Below are positions 16,149-27,800 of a stretch of DNA of 59,378 bases, one piece after another. This stretch comes from Balneolaceae bacterium (lineage in GTDB: Bacteria > Bacteroidota > Rhodothermia > Balneolales > Balneolaceae): the NCBI GenBank assembly GCA_007118695.1, contig SKRC01000074.1:1-59378 (forward strand), read 5' to 3'. The notes under the pieces were generated by a model. The model was not told where the DNA came from, made no database searches, and worked only from the letters and a program-made list of their open reading frames with translations. How positions within the stretch are numbered: the first letter of the stretch is position 1; each line of letters opens with the position of its first letter. Position numbers and translations under genes: made by a program.

Positions 16149-19100
16149 CGGTCAAATAACCGTCTCAGTACATCCCGGCCGGTATCCCGCAGCAAATCTT
16201 CGATGATGCTTTGGCGCGGGGAGATTTGCGGGCTGCCCATTGTGCCGGTCATTCTGATCGGCACGACAATGATGCCGTCTTCACGCGTCATCGCATCCAC
16301 AGCCCTGCTGGAGATGACTGATGCAATGCCACTCCTGAACCTGGGCGGAAGCAGCAGCTGGGCGGTGAAGTCTATCTCATCCGATACCAGATGCTGGGTG
16401 CCACTGAGCTCTATTCCGATACGTTCACTCGTCAGGCGAAAATCCTGGAGTGTTAAGACCGATTCATTAATTGTAAAGCTGGCTTCCCACTCGTCCAGGG
16501 CCAGGCTTCTCAATTCACCCGCCCGCAGCCAGTCGGCCAGCCTCTCCTGTACCGGATGGCCTTGCAGGCGTGCCCGGCTCATCCCGAAAGAACCCTCGGC
16601 AACTGTTTTGGTAATGTCCGGGTCGATAAATTCATCCAATTCGGTATAATAGTCGACATTCGCACTGAAGCCACCTGTTACGTGCTGCTCAAAACGGCTG
16701 TTTTCACCCAGAATCGGAAACTCTCTGAAAAAAGCGTTAGCCTGCAGATCGCTCAATTGTCCCACGAACGTGATATTGGTATAGTCGGGTTGGGGTACAT
16801 TCCAGACCAACCGTCCATTGGCCGTACCATTAAACATCTCTGCAGTCGCTTCATCAATAACGATCCGCTCAGAATTGGTATAGCCTCTGCCTGCAATGTT
16901 ATAAATGGGAACCCCAAAGAGCATCAGTGTATCAATCTGTGCGTTCACCGTGCTGGTAATATTCGGGAGTTCAATGGGAATGGGTTCTTCATCTTCCTCA
17001 TCCCAGTCGAACATCTCGTCCAAATTGAGCATCTGGCTGTGATAAGTTCCTGAAATGGAAGGCATGGTGGCTTCGGATTCATGTTCCTGCAGAAATCCGA
17101 GGTAATTTTGAAGCCTGCCCTGCAGGGAAAAATCCGAGGTTCCATATTTCATGAAAAAACTTTCGAGTGTCATGGCATCGGGCCGTACGGTAAGTTCTCC
17201 CCTCAGGCCGGTAACCGGCAGTGAGAGGGAGTCGCCGCGCGCATTGACATCTTCTAACCGGAGTGATCCGTTCAGGGCGATTTCAGTCGGTACACCTGCC
17301 GGACCTTTGGCATTCAGGTTCATCACAGCCATGCCGGTCAGTTCACTGATCCAGGGTTCCAGGGAGTAATAGGCAGAAACATCGGCGAGGGTGGCATTTC
17401 CGTCAATGGTCAGGTCGAACAGGGGATCCTCATCCATAAAATGGTCAACCGTGCCTCGCATTGACAGGGAATTCTCGCCAGTCCTGAATCTCGACTCACT
17501 GATATTCAGCCGTGTGTTTCTGGTAGTTGCAATAAAGGTGATGTCTTCAAGCGGATTGGCAACCAGGCGGTGATCGATGTAGCCGTTTCTGAGCTCGATG
17601 TTGCTCTCCTGAAGGGCTCTTGCAATTTGATCGGCCTGTCCGCGTAATTTGACTCCTGCCTTGAATTGTCCCCTGAGCATCAGGGTATCCTCGTCGATGG
17701 GATAGAAATCCTTGATGGTAGCCAGATCGAAATCGAGGTCGGCATCAATATCAAATGAAGGCATCTCGGCAAGAGGTTCGGTGACCGATCCCGACATCGA
17801 GAAGCGATTGTTCGATGCACTGAAGGAAGCGGTATTAATGGTGATGCGATTTTGGTCTGCAGTGATATCTGCTTCGATTTGTTCAATCGGGCGGGGGACA
17901 TCCACATATTTGAAAATTCCGTTTCGGAGGGTCATGGTTCCGTTAAAATTCACTGCTTCAGGGTTTTGCAGATTACCGGCAGCATCGGCATCGATGGCCA
18001 GCAGCCCCGTCAGTGTTTCCACTCCGGCCTGGTCGATCGGGTAAAACTGGCTTATCGTTTCCAGGTCAATATCTCCTTGGATCCTAAAAGAAAATGGAGC
18101 GTCCTCATCAAACGGCCGGTCCAGATTGCCGGAGGCTTCTATCCTGTTACCTGCGGCTGTAGCTGTAAGCCGGTTGAGCGATATATTTTCATTGCCGGCA
18201 TGAAGCGAAAAGTTGATATCCCGGACCGGTTCCTGCAGATCGGGGTTCTTCAAAAACCCATCGGTAACCTCGGCAGTCAGATCAAATAATGGCAGCTGAC
18301 CTTCCACAAGCGACCCGGATACAGTTCCCTCCAATACCAGGGTCCCGCTGGTTTCCAGTCCATGCAGGTATTCATCAAAATCAGGTGGAGCAAGCCCGAG
18401 AAGTTCACCGAAATTATCGGATGTGGAACTGAACTGCAGATCCAGCTCAGGTGCATCGCTACTCCATTTGCCAACAGACCCGCTGAGGTTCAATGCAAGG
18501 CCCCGGATCGAGAATGTACCTTCGGTCAGGGTGAGCAGTTCCTCTGCCATATCAATCACCGACTTTTGCTGAAGGCTGAGTGAGAGATTGGTGACATATT
18601 GGGTGCCGTTCAGGCTGGCTGATAGTGATCGCAGGTTTGCATCAACTGAACTTTCTATCAGGTCGGCAAAAGATAACCCAATATCGGCATCCAGTCCCTC
18701 CATATCCACACGGGTATCGGATGTTTCGTCCGAGTAATAAATACCTGCGTCGCGGATGACAAACAATGGGATCTGAATCGTGTATCCGGCTTCAGCCTCT
18801 TCCGTATCGACTTCTTCATCGAGCAGAAAGTCGATATTGGTGGTGGAATCTGCATAGACTTTGTAGTAGATATTCGGTTTAATAGCCTCAAGTTGAGAGA
18901 TGGAAATTTCATCACGGAACAACGGAAACAGGCGTACACCAGCGGTGAGGGATTCAAATTCAGCAACCGGGTCCCCGTGATCGTCGGGGAGCATGAACCC
19001 GTTCATTTCCAGGCCGAATCTCGGGAACGTCCGGAAAAAGGTCAGTGACATCCGGTCAACCTGAACTTCACGGTTCAAGGCTTCGTTTACCTGGGGAAGG

Positions 19101-19204
19101 ATCATATTTTTCAGCCGGTCGTCGGTAAAATAGATGTTCAGGGCGACGATCAGCAAAATGAAAAAGATAAGTATACCGGCCAGTATCTTAACAAATAGTT
19201 TCAT
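16142..19204 (-). CDS. AsmA-like family protein (periplasmic bridge protein)
   Basis: A 1020-residue protein with one N-terminal membrane helix (residues 5-27, LAGILIFFILLIVALNIYF) followed by a long repetitive beta-rich region. It contains the AsmA opening (DDRLKNMILPQVNEALNREV), repeated blocks starting ...PFSFRIQGDIDLETI or PSFDIDADLDFDLATI with SMSGSV-type strand ends, and a C-terminal conserved domain with LDEWEASFTINESVLTLQDF and SPRQSIIEDLLRD. AsmA/TamB-type proteins are held to form hydrophobic grooves that carry phospholipids to the outer membrane. The gene is alone with lgt downstream. Which AsmA subfamily is not certain. Confidence 0.85.
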   Translation of the reverse strand: MKLFVKILAGILIFFILLIVALNIYFTDDRLKNMILPQVNEALNREVQVDRMSLTFFRTFPRFGLEMNGFMLPDDHGDPVAEFESLTAGVRLFPLFRDEISISQLEAIKPNIYYKVYADSTTNIDFLLDEEVDTEEAEAGYTIQIPLFVIRDAGIYYSDETSDTRVDMEGLDADIGLSFADLIESSVDANLRSLSASLNGTQYVTNLSLSLQQKSVIDMAEELLTLTEGTFSIRGLALNLSGSVGKWSSDAPELDLQFSSTSDNFGELLGLAPPDFDEYLHGLETSGTLVLEGTVSGSLVEGQLPLFDLTAEVTDGFLKNPDLQEPVRDINFSLHAGNENISLNRLTATAAGNRIEASGNLDRPFDEDAPFSFRIQGDIDLETISQFYPIDQAGVETLTGLLAIDADAAGNLQNPEAVNFNGTMTLRNGIFKYVDVPRPIEQIEADITADQNRITINTASFSASNNRFSMSGSVTEPLAEMPSFDIDADLDFDLATIKDFYPIDEDTLMLRGQFKAGVKLRGQADQIARALQESNIELRNGYIDHRLVANPLEDITFIATTRNTRLNISESRFRTGENSLSMRGTVDHFMDEDPLFDLTIDGNATLADVSAYYSLEPWISELTGMAVMNLNAKGPAGVPTEIALNGSLRLEDVNARGDSLSLPVTGLRGELTVRPDAMTLESFFMKYGTSDFSLQGRLQNYLGFLQEHESEATMPSISGTYHSQMLNLDEMFDWDEEDEEPIPIELPNITSTVNAQIDTLMLFGVPIYNIAGRGYTNSERIVIDEATAEMFNGTANGRLVWNVPQPDYTNITFVGQLSDLQANAFFREFPILGENSRFEQHVTGGFSANVDYYTELDEFIDPDITKTVAEGSFGMSRARLQGHPVQERLADWLRAGELRSLALDEWEASFTINESVLTLQDFRLTSERIGIELSGTQHLVSDEIDFTAQLLLPPRFRSGIASVISSRAVDAMTREDGIIVVPIRMTGTMGSPQISPRQSIIEDLLRDTGRDVLRRLFDRN

Positions 19205-19765
19205 GGACTTTCAAAGCCTCCTTGTTATTGAGAAACACAATCATGCAAGATAGGAAGAATCGCAGTGATATAAATACACTTGATTAATTTTTTAATTAAA
19301 CATTCGGTTCACTGAGACTGATTATCCGGGCCTCCTTTAATTTAGATTTTCTATAACCGGGAACTCGACTTTTGATTCTTTACATGGGAAAAACCACACT
19401 CAAACATAACTCATTTTCCGTTTAGGGTCGCTAAGCTATTGTTAATTAGTACGTGGAAATTGCAATATGATGGCTGTTCAAATCAGAGAATGATCCATTC
19501 GATCGAACCATAAACCCTTTGATCATTTCAGTGATAAGAATGATGCCGTAGCAAATACAGGCCATTTAATTTATTAGGAATATGAGATAAGTATATCGGA
19601 AAAAAAAATACGATTGGTGAAAAAAATCCATTATCAATCTGTCATATTGTTTCATTTGCCCCAATTCAGATAACTTCCGTTTAACCCGGTTACGTAATTG
19701 TTTATAAAATTCAATATCATCAGATTCATTCACCCAACAAGAAAGTTAAATGTCCGGTAGAATTC
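19205..19765. other. 561-bp AT-rich intergenic region between divergent genes
   Basis: It separates the AsmA-like gene (reverse) from the NamZ-like gene (forward) and so must hold both promoters. I see no reading frame, hairpin terminator or recognisable RNA. There are AT-rich stretches at about 19280-19310 and 19600-19640. Nothing specific is claimed. Confidence 0.5.
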
Positions 19766-20998
19766 ATGTTTCATAAAGTGATATTGGTATTTATCGCAGT
19801 TGTTTCAGGATTTATATTCATGCAGTGTGATGCTGCTGTTGACAGACAGAATCAACCTGTTATGACAGGAGCTGAAGTATTGATTGAATACCATTTGGAT
19901 GAGCTTGAGGAACTCAGGGTTGGCCTGGTGATGAACCCGACTGCCCGTATCGGTGAAACCCATATGCTCGATACGCTACTTGCACGGGAAGTGAATGTAA
20001 CCGCACTGTTTGCTCCGGAACACGGGTTTCGGGGTGAAGCCGGCGCTGGTGAAAGAATCGAAGACGGCGTGGACCAGGCCACCGGCCTGCCGGTGTTTTC
20101 CCTGTACGGTGAAACCCGAAAACCAACCGAAGAGATGCTTTATGAGGTAGATATTCTTCTGTTCGACATGCAGGATGTGGGAGCCCGGTTTTATACCTAT
20201 AATGCCACTCTCGGGCTGGTTTTGGAAGCCGCCGCTGAACATGATGTGCCGGTATGGGTCCTCGACCGGCCAAACCCGATAGGCGGTGAGTACATCTCAG
20301 GCTGGATTCTTGAGCCGGAATTTGAGTCGTTTGTCGGTATGTACCCGATTCCTGTGGCTCATGGAATGACCCTGGGTGAACTTGGTGGAATGGTGATCGG
20401 CGAGAATTGGATCGATTTTGAATATCCTCCCGACTACAGGGTGATCGAAATGAAAGGTTGGCAGAGGGAAATGTTATGGCCGGAAACAGGGCTGGAGTGG
20501 TTCCCGCCATCTCCAAACTTGCCGACGTTTGAACACGCCTATGTTTACCTTGGCACCTGTTTTATTGAAGGGACCACGTTATCGGAGGGCAGAGGGACCG
20601 ACAATCCGTTTCTGTTGTTGGGCTCACCGGGGACGGAGTTTGATGAGTTTGACCTGGAGCAGTTACAGGCGGATCTGCTTGGAATCGAGATTGAAAAAGT
20701 TCAATTCACACCGGAGTCGATTCCCGGGAAAGCCCTGAATCCAAAACATGAAGGGGAGGAATGTACAGGGATCAGAATACGTGTAACTGATTATGACTAT
20801 CTGGATCCGGTAGATGCAGGGCTGCGGATCATGGCCTTTCTGATGCGTCATAGCCCGGATGCGGAAACCAATGATTTTCTCTACAGGCTGGCCGGAACAA
20901 AAGAGATCGATCAGTTCATAAATGGATCAAATATATACTGGGACTTCAATACCGAACCCTTTAAAGGACAACGGCAAGCGTATTTGTTGTATGATTAG
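19766..20998 (+). CDS. NamZ-like exo-beta-N-acetylmuramidase (DUF1343), lipoprotein
   Basis: A 410-residue protein of the DUF1343 / GH171 family, whose characterised members remove terminal MurNAc from muropeptides during cell-wall recycling. The lipobox FMQC (Cys about 21) indicates export and lipid anchoring. Family motifs: VMNPTA, ALFAPEHGFRGEAGAG, SLYGETRKP, FDMQDVGARFYTYNATL, VLDRPNPIGG, VAHGMTLGELGGM, and GTCFIEGTTLSEGRGTDNPF. There is no neighbouring MurNAc utilisation gene, so the role in recycling is inferred from the family only. Length is typical. Confidence 0.87.
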   Translation: MFHKVILVFIAVVSGFIFMQCDAAVDRQNQPVMTGAEVLIEYHLDELEELRVGLVMNPTARIGETHMLDTLLAREVNVTALFAPEHGFRGEAGAGERIEDGVDQATGLPVFSLYGETRKPTEEMLYEVDILLFDMQDVGARFYTYNATLGLVLEAAAEHDVPVWVLDRPNPIGGEYISGWILEPEFESFVGMYPIPVAHGMTLGELGGMVIGENWIDFEYPPDYRVIEMKGWQREMLWPETGLEWFPPSPNLPTFEHAYVYLGTCFIEGTTLSEGRGTDNPFLLLGSPGTEFDEFDLEQLQADLLGIEIEKVQFTPESIPGKALNPKHEGEECTGIRIRVTDYDYLDPVDAGLRIMAFLMRHSPDAETNDFLYRLAGTKEIDQFINGSNIYWDFNTEPFKGQRQAYLLYD

Positions 20999-21076
20999 AA
21001 AGTAGCCCCCACTAACCTTCAAACAAGCTTGTCTCACAAATTTGACCATTTAACTGAACAATTAACATCCAACACT

Positions 21077-21124
21077 CCATGTCAACATTCAACATTCATT
21101 ATTCATTATTCGTTATTCAATCGT
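21077..21124. repeat. ATTCAATATTCG-type short-unit repeat (R4), copy 2
   Basis: Units CAACATTCAACATTCATTATTCATTATTCGTTATTC run into the reverse-strand rlmB gene; the last codons and TAA stop (21106-21108) of that gene are made of the repeat. Confidence 0.6.
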
Positions 21125-21858
21125 TTTCTTCTCCGCCATTCGTAACACACCAGCGCCGCGCTGACGGATGCATTCAATGATTCCACTCTGTTCATCATCG
21201 GTATCGTATAGATGAAATCGCAGTGTTCGGCCGTTTTTTTACGGATACCCTGGTCTTCACTTCCCACGACAAATGCCAGCGGGACCGTGGCATCCATCTC
21301 CCAGATTGTTGCCTCTGCGGCCTGATCTAGTCCGGCAATCCAGAATTGTTGCTCTTTTAATTCGAGGATGGCCTGGTTCAGGTTGCCAACCCTTACAATA
21401 GGAATGCGTCCGGCCGTACCTGCCGAGGTCTTGAAAACAGCGGCATTAACCGGCGACTGCCGGTGTTTGGGAACCAGCACAGCCGAAATTCCGGCAGCTG
21501 CTGCCGATCGGAGAATCGCCCCGAAGTTGTGCGGGTCTTCAATTTCATCGAGCAGCAGGACAGCCGTGCCGGAATCAACATTAATATTTTCTAACCATTC
21601 GTGGAAATCGATGTACGATACCGGGCTAATGAGTGCCACAACTCCCTGATCATTTACATTCCCTACCATTTCAAAAAGTTTATTGCCGGGAACAAAAGAG
21701 ACTGGAATACGGTTTTGGGAAGCAGAATCCTTGATTTTGTCTAAAACCCGGCCACTCAAATTATCCCTGAGAAAAATTTTTTCAATTTTGGCGGGTTCAC
21801 TTTCAAGCTGTTCTATGAGCGGGTTTCTGCCGTAGATATATGTGTTAGAATGTGACAT
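21106..21858 (-). CDS. rlmB: 23S rRNA (guanosine-2'-O-)-methyltransferase, TrmH/SpoU family
   Basis: A SPOUT methyltransferase, most like RlmB, which methylates the ribose of G2251 in the peptidyl-transferase centre of 23S rRNA. The N-terminal RNA-binding domain begins IYGRNPLIEQL. The knot motifs are complete: LLDEIEDPHNFGAILRSAAA, FVVGSEDQGIR, and IPMMNRVESLNASVSAALV. The start chosen, ATG at 21858, gives 250 residues and places IYGRNP where the family has it; an in-frame ATG at 21882 adds eight residues. The C-terminus (KRLNNE) is generated by the repeat tract. RlmB versus another TrmH paralog cannot be fully separated. Confidence 0.88.
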   Translation of the reverse strand: MSHSNTYIYGRNPLIEQLESEPAKIEKIFLRDNLSGRVLDKIKDSASQNRIPVSFVPGNKLFEMVGNVNDQGVVALISPVSYIDFHEWLENINVDSGTAVLLLDEIEDPHNFGAILRSAAAAGISAVLVPKHRQSPVNAAVFKTSAGTAGRIPIVRVGNLNQAILELKEQQFWIAGLDQAAEATIWEMDATVPLAFVVGSEDQGIRKKTAEHCDFIYTIPMMNRVESLNASVSAALVCYEWRRRKRLNNE

Positions 21859-21937
21859 TTTTTTAGAAAAATACTCTTTCATTTGTATAATGGAGAATAA
21901 GAGTTCTTCTTCTTAAAACCTGAAAAAAGGTACGATC

Positions 21938-22285
21938 ATGCTAGACGATCCAAAAGAAAAAAAAGAGTTGATGGATAAATTGATCCTGGCTGCAGGGAAC
22001 AAAGAGGGTAATTCCCGTTTTGCTGAGTTCAGACTGTTTTTCACAACGGAAAATCTCTTCCAGCTCGTGGGAATCTCTTTGCAGATTGTGCTGGGCCTCG
22101 GTATTGTGACCATCGCAATTTTAGGACTTATTCAACCGATGTGGCTCTCCACGTTTTTTAGCATTATTGGCAGTGCAACTGCCATGGTCGGTGTTTATCT
22201 CTGTTTCCAGTTTTTCAGCCGGAACAGCGTATTCGATTCACTCATTAACAAAGCAATCAGACGGGTAATTCAATCCCAGAATTAA
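21938..22285 (+). CDS. two-helix membrane protein, function unknown
   Basis: A 115-residue protein with a charged N-terminus (MLDDPKEKKELMDKLILAAG) and two hydrophobic stretches at about 43-63 (VGISLQIVLGLGIVTIAILGL) and 71-90. An AAAGG lies about 10 nt before the ATG. It overlaps nothing, is followed by another small membrane gene 10 nt later, and probably forms an operon with it and the phosphodiesterase gene. Family not recognised. Confidence 0.6.
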   Translation: MLDDPKEKKELMDKLILAAGNKEGNSRFAEFRLFFTTENLFQLVGISLQIVLGLGIVTIAILGLIQPMWLSTFFSIIGSATAMVGVYLCFQFFSRNSVFDSLINKAIRRVIQSQN

Positions 22286-22295
22286 TTCCTGATTA

Positions 22296-22607
22296 ATGAC
22301 GTATTCAAGTGAGGACCTGAATCGATTGAAGAGCTATGAAAAGGTTCATTTGAAGGGTGAGGATGATAACCTCGAACCATCTGAAAAAATAAATCTTCTT
22401 CACAAAAAGGATCGCAATAAATGGTACATGCTGATTTTCAATGTACTGGCAATCCTGTTTTTCGGCTACTCCTTCTATTTCGATATCACCAACCTGAGCG
22501 ATACCATATTTATAATCCTGGTGGTCGTTTTCACCATCAATGTGGGGCTGATTTATCTTCAGAGAAAGCAGATCAGTGAATTGATCGAGTTCTATCATAC
22601 AAAATGA
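22296..22607 (+). CDS. small two-helix membrane protein, function unknown
   Basis: A 103-residue protein: a soluble charged N-terminal part (about 1-42) and two hydrophobic segments, WYMLIFNVLAILFFGYSFYF and DTIFIILVVVFTINVGLIYL, then a short basic tail (QRKQISELIEFYHTK). It lies 10 nt after the previous gene and 10 nt before the phosphodiesterase, so it is likely co-transcribed. No family recognised. Confidence 0.6.
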   Translation: MTYSSEDLNRLKSYEKVHLKGEDDNLEPSEKINLLHKKDRNKWYMLIFNVLAILFFGYSFYFDITNLSDTIFIILVVVFTINVGLIYLQRKQISELIEFYHTK

Positions 22608-22617
22608 AAGCTTTGAT

Positions 22618-23451
22618 GTGAACTACAATTACCAAAGTAAACTTCCCGCTCTCTATCATCAAAGTGCAAAGGATTTTGTTGTAATCGCACACAGGGGAGC
22701 AAGTGCCTACAGTCCCGAAAACACCATGGCTGCTTTTTATATGGCTTATGAAATGAAAGCAGACATGATTGAACTGGACGTACTTATCACCAAAGATGGC
22801 ATCCCGGTTGTGACCCATGATCCCGAAGTTGATCGTAAAACCGACGGTACCGGTGAAGTAAACAGATATACCCTGGCAGAGTTGCAAAAGCTGGATGCCG
22901 GTTCCTGGTTTGCCAAAAAGTATGCGGGAGAACGTATGCCGGCTCTAGAAGAGGTTTTACAGTGGGCAAAAGACAGGATTGCAATCAATATTGAGATCAA
23001 ACGGGAGGCTGTAGGACAGCATATCAATGGCGGAGTGGAGGAAAAAGTTGTAGAGCTTGTACGCAAGTATCAAATGGAGCAGCATGTACTACTTTCAAGC
23101 TTTTCCTATGAGGCTGTAGGCCGGATAAAAAAGTTGGCTCCCGAATTTTCAACCGGTTTGTTGTATGACAAAAAGGCACCGGTGAACAGCACTCCGTTTG
23201 CATTAACAAAACAGTACCTGAGCGATTCATTCAACTGTAAATGGAGGGAGCTTAAAACCAGATGGAGAAGAGAATTGCAGGAGAATGGAATCCCGATCTT
23301 CATCTATACGGTCAACAGCAAATTCTGGATGAAAAAAATGATCGGGGCCGGGGTTAGTGGGATTTTTTCCGACCACCCCGACCGGCTGCGTGAGATTGCC
23401 ATCAGGGAACTGGGTAAACGGGATTATAAATTCCGCAGCTCTCACAAATGA
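22618..23451 (+). CDS. glycerophosphodiester phosphodiesterase (UgpQ-like), GTG start
   Basis: A 277-residue TIM-barrel enzyme that hydrolyses deacylated phospholipid headgroup diesters to glycerol-3-phosphate and an alcohol. Catalytic motifs: IAHRGASAYSPENTMAAF (His-Arg and Glu-Asn), ELDVLITKDGIPVVTHD (metal-binding Glu/Asp, catalytic His) and INIEIK. No signal peptide is seen, so it should be cytoplasmic. The start is GTG at 22618, the only plausible one after the upstream gene; no ATG lies near it in frame. It forms the third gene of a run with two small membrane proteins. Confidence 0.9.
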   Translation: MNYNYQSKLPALYHQSAKDFVVIAHRGASAYSPENTMAAFYMAYEMKADMIELDVLITKDGIPVVTHDPEVDRKTDGTGEVNRYTLAELQKLDAGSWFAKKYAGERMPALEEVLQWAKDRIAINIEIKREAVGQHINGGVEEKVVELVRKYQMEQHVLLSSFSYEAVGRIKKLAPEFSTGLLYDKKAPVNSTPFALTKQYLSDSFNCKWRELKTRWRRELQENGIPIFIYTVNSKFWMKKMIGAGVSGIFSDHPDRLREIAIRELGKRDYKFRSSHK

Positions 23452-25438
<1,987 letters not shown>

Positions 25439-25440
25439 TT

Positions 25441-25926
25441 TTGAACGCAGACCCATACAGAGACATTTTGAGGGTCAGGGCGAGCGGCCTTTTGTTCGAG
25501 AACGACCGGCTCTTATTGGCCAGGCTCAATGTGCCAACACGGGAGCAGCCGGTCTGGATGCCCCCCGGCGGGGCTGTAAAGGCGGGTGAACTCCTGGAAT
25601 CAGCCCTTGAAAGAGAATTCAGGGAAGAGACAGGACTTGAAGTGAAACCCGGCAGAATGGTTATGGTTCATGAATTTATCGAACCGCCCTGGCATGCCTT
25701 GGAAATCTATTTTTTATGCAGTCTCACCGGCGGGGAGCTAAAACTGGGCCGGGATCCGGAACGTGCTGAAGATGATCAAATTCTGCTGGATTTGAAGTTT
25801 GTTCCGTTTGATAAGTTGAAAAACATGGAGTTGTATCCGCAGATATTGGAAGAGAAAATTGTCGATTTCTCAACAGGCACATCAGGGGTGTTACATGTGC
25901 GCAGCCGGGATCCGCAAAGAGGTTAA
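25441..25926 (+). CDS. Nudix hydrolase, TTG start
   Basis: A 161-residue protein with a complete Nudix box: GAVKAGELLESALEREFREE, then TGL, fitting GX5EX7REUXEEXGU. Such enzymes hydrolyse nucleoside diphosphates linked to another group. The substrate is not evident. The start appears to be TTG at 25441, two nt after the pyrG stop, so translational coupling with pyrG is likely; no ATG lies near the N-terminus. Some uncertainty attaches to the start. A copy of repeat R1 overlaps its last codon. Confidence 0.82.
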   Translation: MNADPYRDILRVRASGLLFENDRLLLARLNVPTREQPVWMPPGGAVKAGELLESALEREFREETGLEVKPGRMVMVHEFIEPPWHALEIYFLCSLTGGELKLGRDPERAEDDQILLDLKFVPFDKLKNMELYPQILEEKIVDFSTGTSGVLHVRSRDPQRG

Positions 25927-26049
25927 TGTCGCGAATCCTTAATTCGTTTGGTAGTGTGATTCTGAATGCATCAAACAGTAATTTTTTATCGGGAAAACCT
26001 TCTGCCAGTCGGCCCGGATAACCAATGAACCGTTGAACCGACAACTACA
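25926..26049. repeat. dispersed repeat R1, copy B
   Basis: Matches 5617-5769 in the blocks GTCGCGA, TTAATTCGT, GTGATTCTGAATGCATCAA, CAGTAAT, CTTCTGCCAG, GATAACCA and CGACAACTACA. It starts at the last base of the Nudix gene. Confidence 0.55.
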
Positions 26050-26120
26050 CGAGGCTAACCGGTGGAGCGGACTGGTGAATGATCAGAAAAGATAATTTGT
26101 ATATTCGGTAGATTTCAGAA

Positions 26121-27797
26121 ATGAAGAACCCGATCTGTATGAGATTTTTTGTCATTGTAACTTTTAGCCTGATGGTACTGTGGAGTTGTGCAGAAGAAGA
26201 GGAAGTATTTATTCTTCATGATATAAACGGATACACGATCCAGAATAATGAGCTGGTGGAGTTTGAAGCGATTGCCATACAGGGAGGCAGGGTACTGGAT
26301 TTGGGTACACTTGCCGAGATGGCTGTTGACTTTCCCGACGCCGAGCATCAACCGGGTAACGGTTTTACGGTGCTGCCCGGACTTATTGACGCCCATGCAC
26401 ATGTAATAGGACTGGGTTTCCAGGAGATGGATGTGAACGTAGCCGGTATTGAATCGCTGCAGGAGACCCTGGAAAAAATCGGGGAGCACGCCCGGCAGAA
26501 CCCCGATGCGGAATGGATCCGGGGGCGCGGATGGAACCAGGTTCTTTGGGAAGAAAATGAATTTCCGACGGCTACCGATCTGGATGAAGTGGTTGCCGAT
26601 CGCCCTGTATGGCTGACCAGGGTTGACGGGCATGCCGGCTGGGCAAATTCAAAAGCGATGGAGCTGGCCGGAATAACGGATGAGACTTCCGATCCCCGGG
26701 GCGGCCGGATCATCAGGGATGATGATGGAGAGGCAACAGGTGTTTTCATTGATACGGCTATGCGATATATCCGGGATGAGATACCCGGGCGAACCGCAGA
26801 GGAGCGGGAACGAGCCCTGGAACTGGCCATGGAGAAAATGGTATCCTATGGAATAACAAGTGTGCATGATGCCCGGATAGACGTAGAAGACTGGGAATTG
26901 TACACAAAATTTGCCGATGAAGGCCGCCTGAAAACACGGATTTATGCCATGATTGGCGGAACCGGTGAGACGTTTGACAAACTGGCTGCAGACGGGCCTG
27001 TTGAAAGTTATGCTGACGATATGCTTGCCCTCCGAAGTGTGAAAATTTCTGCCGATGGAGCACTTGGCAGCAGGGGTGCAGCCCTGCTGGAGGATTATGA
27101 AGATGAACCCGGAAATGACGGGCTCCTGTTTTACGAACAGGATGAGCTCAACGAGATGGTCTATAAAGGGGTATCCAACGGTTTTCAAATGAATATACAT
27201 GCCATTGGGGATGCGGCCAACCGTCAGGTCCTGGACGCTTTTGAACACGCAAGGAATGAGCTGGGTGAGCAGGGCCTGAGGCACCGGATTGAACATGCCC
27301 AGGTGGTGCATCCCGACGATATTCCGCGCTTTACCGAACTTGATATAATTGCATCCATGCAGCCGACACATGCCACGAGCGATATGAATATGGCAGAAGA
27401 CAGGGTTGGCCGGGATCGAATCAAAGGGGCGTATGCCTGGCAAACATTTCTGGATCAGGGTACCCTCATTGCAGCCGGATCCGATTTCCCGGTAGAACGG
27501 GTAAATCCGTTTTATGGGCTTTATTCGGCCGTTAAGCGGCAGGATTTCGATGGCAATCCACCGGAAGGATGGTACCCGGATCAGGCACTGAGTAGGTTTG
27601 AAGCGCTGCGGGCATTCACCATTGATGGTGCCTATGCCGCACACCAGGAAGACGTGCTCGGAACCCTTGAACCCGGAAAATGGGCCGACTTTATTGTGAT
27701 CGACCAGGACTTTTTTGAAGTCGATGAATCGGAAATCTGGCAGATTGAGGTTCTGGAAACCTGGGTGGCCGGTGAAAGAGTATTTACCTCATACTGA
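26121..27797 (+). CDS. YtcJ-like amidohydrolase, lipoprotein
   Basis: A 558-residue metal-dependent hydrolase of the amidohydrolase_3 family. The N-terminal lipobox VLWSC (Cys about 23) implies export and lipid anchoring. Metal motif DAHAHV (HxH) after LPGLI, then the conserved VDGHAGWANSKAMELAGI, carboxylated-Lys candidate in SVKISADGALGSRGAAL, and late ligands in IHAIGDAANR, HRIEHAQ and AGSDFPVE. The C-terminal LGTLEPGKWADFIVIDQD closes the composite domain. The substrate is unknown for most of this family. It sits alone between pyrG/Nudix and nadE; the next gene begins 3 nt after the stop, suggesting co-transcription with nadE. Confidence 0.85.
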   Translation: MKNPICMRFFVIVTFSLMVLWSCAEEEEVFILHDINGYTIQNNELVEFEAIAIQGGRVLDLGTLAEMAVDFPDAEHQPGNGFTVLPGLIDAHAHVIGLGFQEMDVNVAGIESLQETLEKIGEHARQNPDAEWIRGRGWNQVLWEENEFPTATDLDEVVADRPVWLTRVDGHAGWANSKAMELAGITDETSDPRGGRIIRDDDGEATGVFIDTAMRYIRDEIPGRTAEERERALELAMEKMVSYGITSVHDARIDVEDWELYTKFADEGRLKTRIYAMIGGTGETFDKLAADGPVESYADDMLALRSVKISADGALGSRGAALLEDYEDEPGNDGLLFYEQDELNEMVYKGVSNGFQMNIHAIGDAANRQVLDAFEHARNELGEQGLRHRIEHAQVVHPDDIPRFTELDIIASMQPTHATSDMNMAEDRVGRDRIKGAYAWQTFLDQGTLIAAGSDFPVERVNPFYGLYSAVKRQDFDGNPPEGWYPDQALSRFEALRAFTIDGAYAAHQEDVLGTLEPGKWADFIVIDQDFFEVDESEIWQIEVLETWVAGERVFTSY

Positions 27798-27800
27798 ATT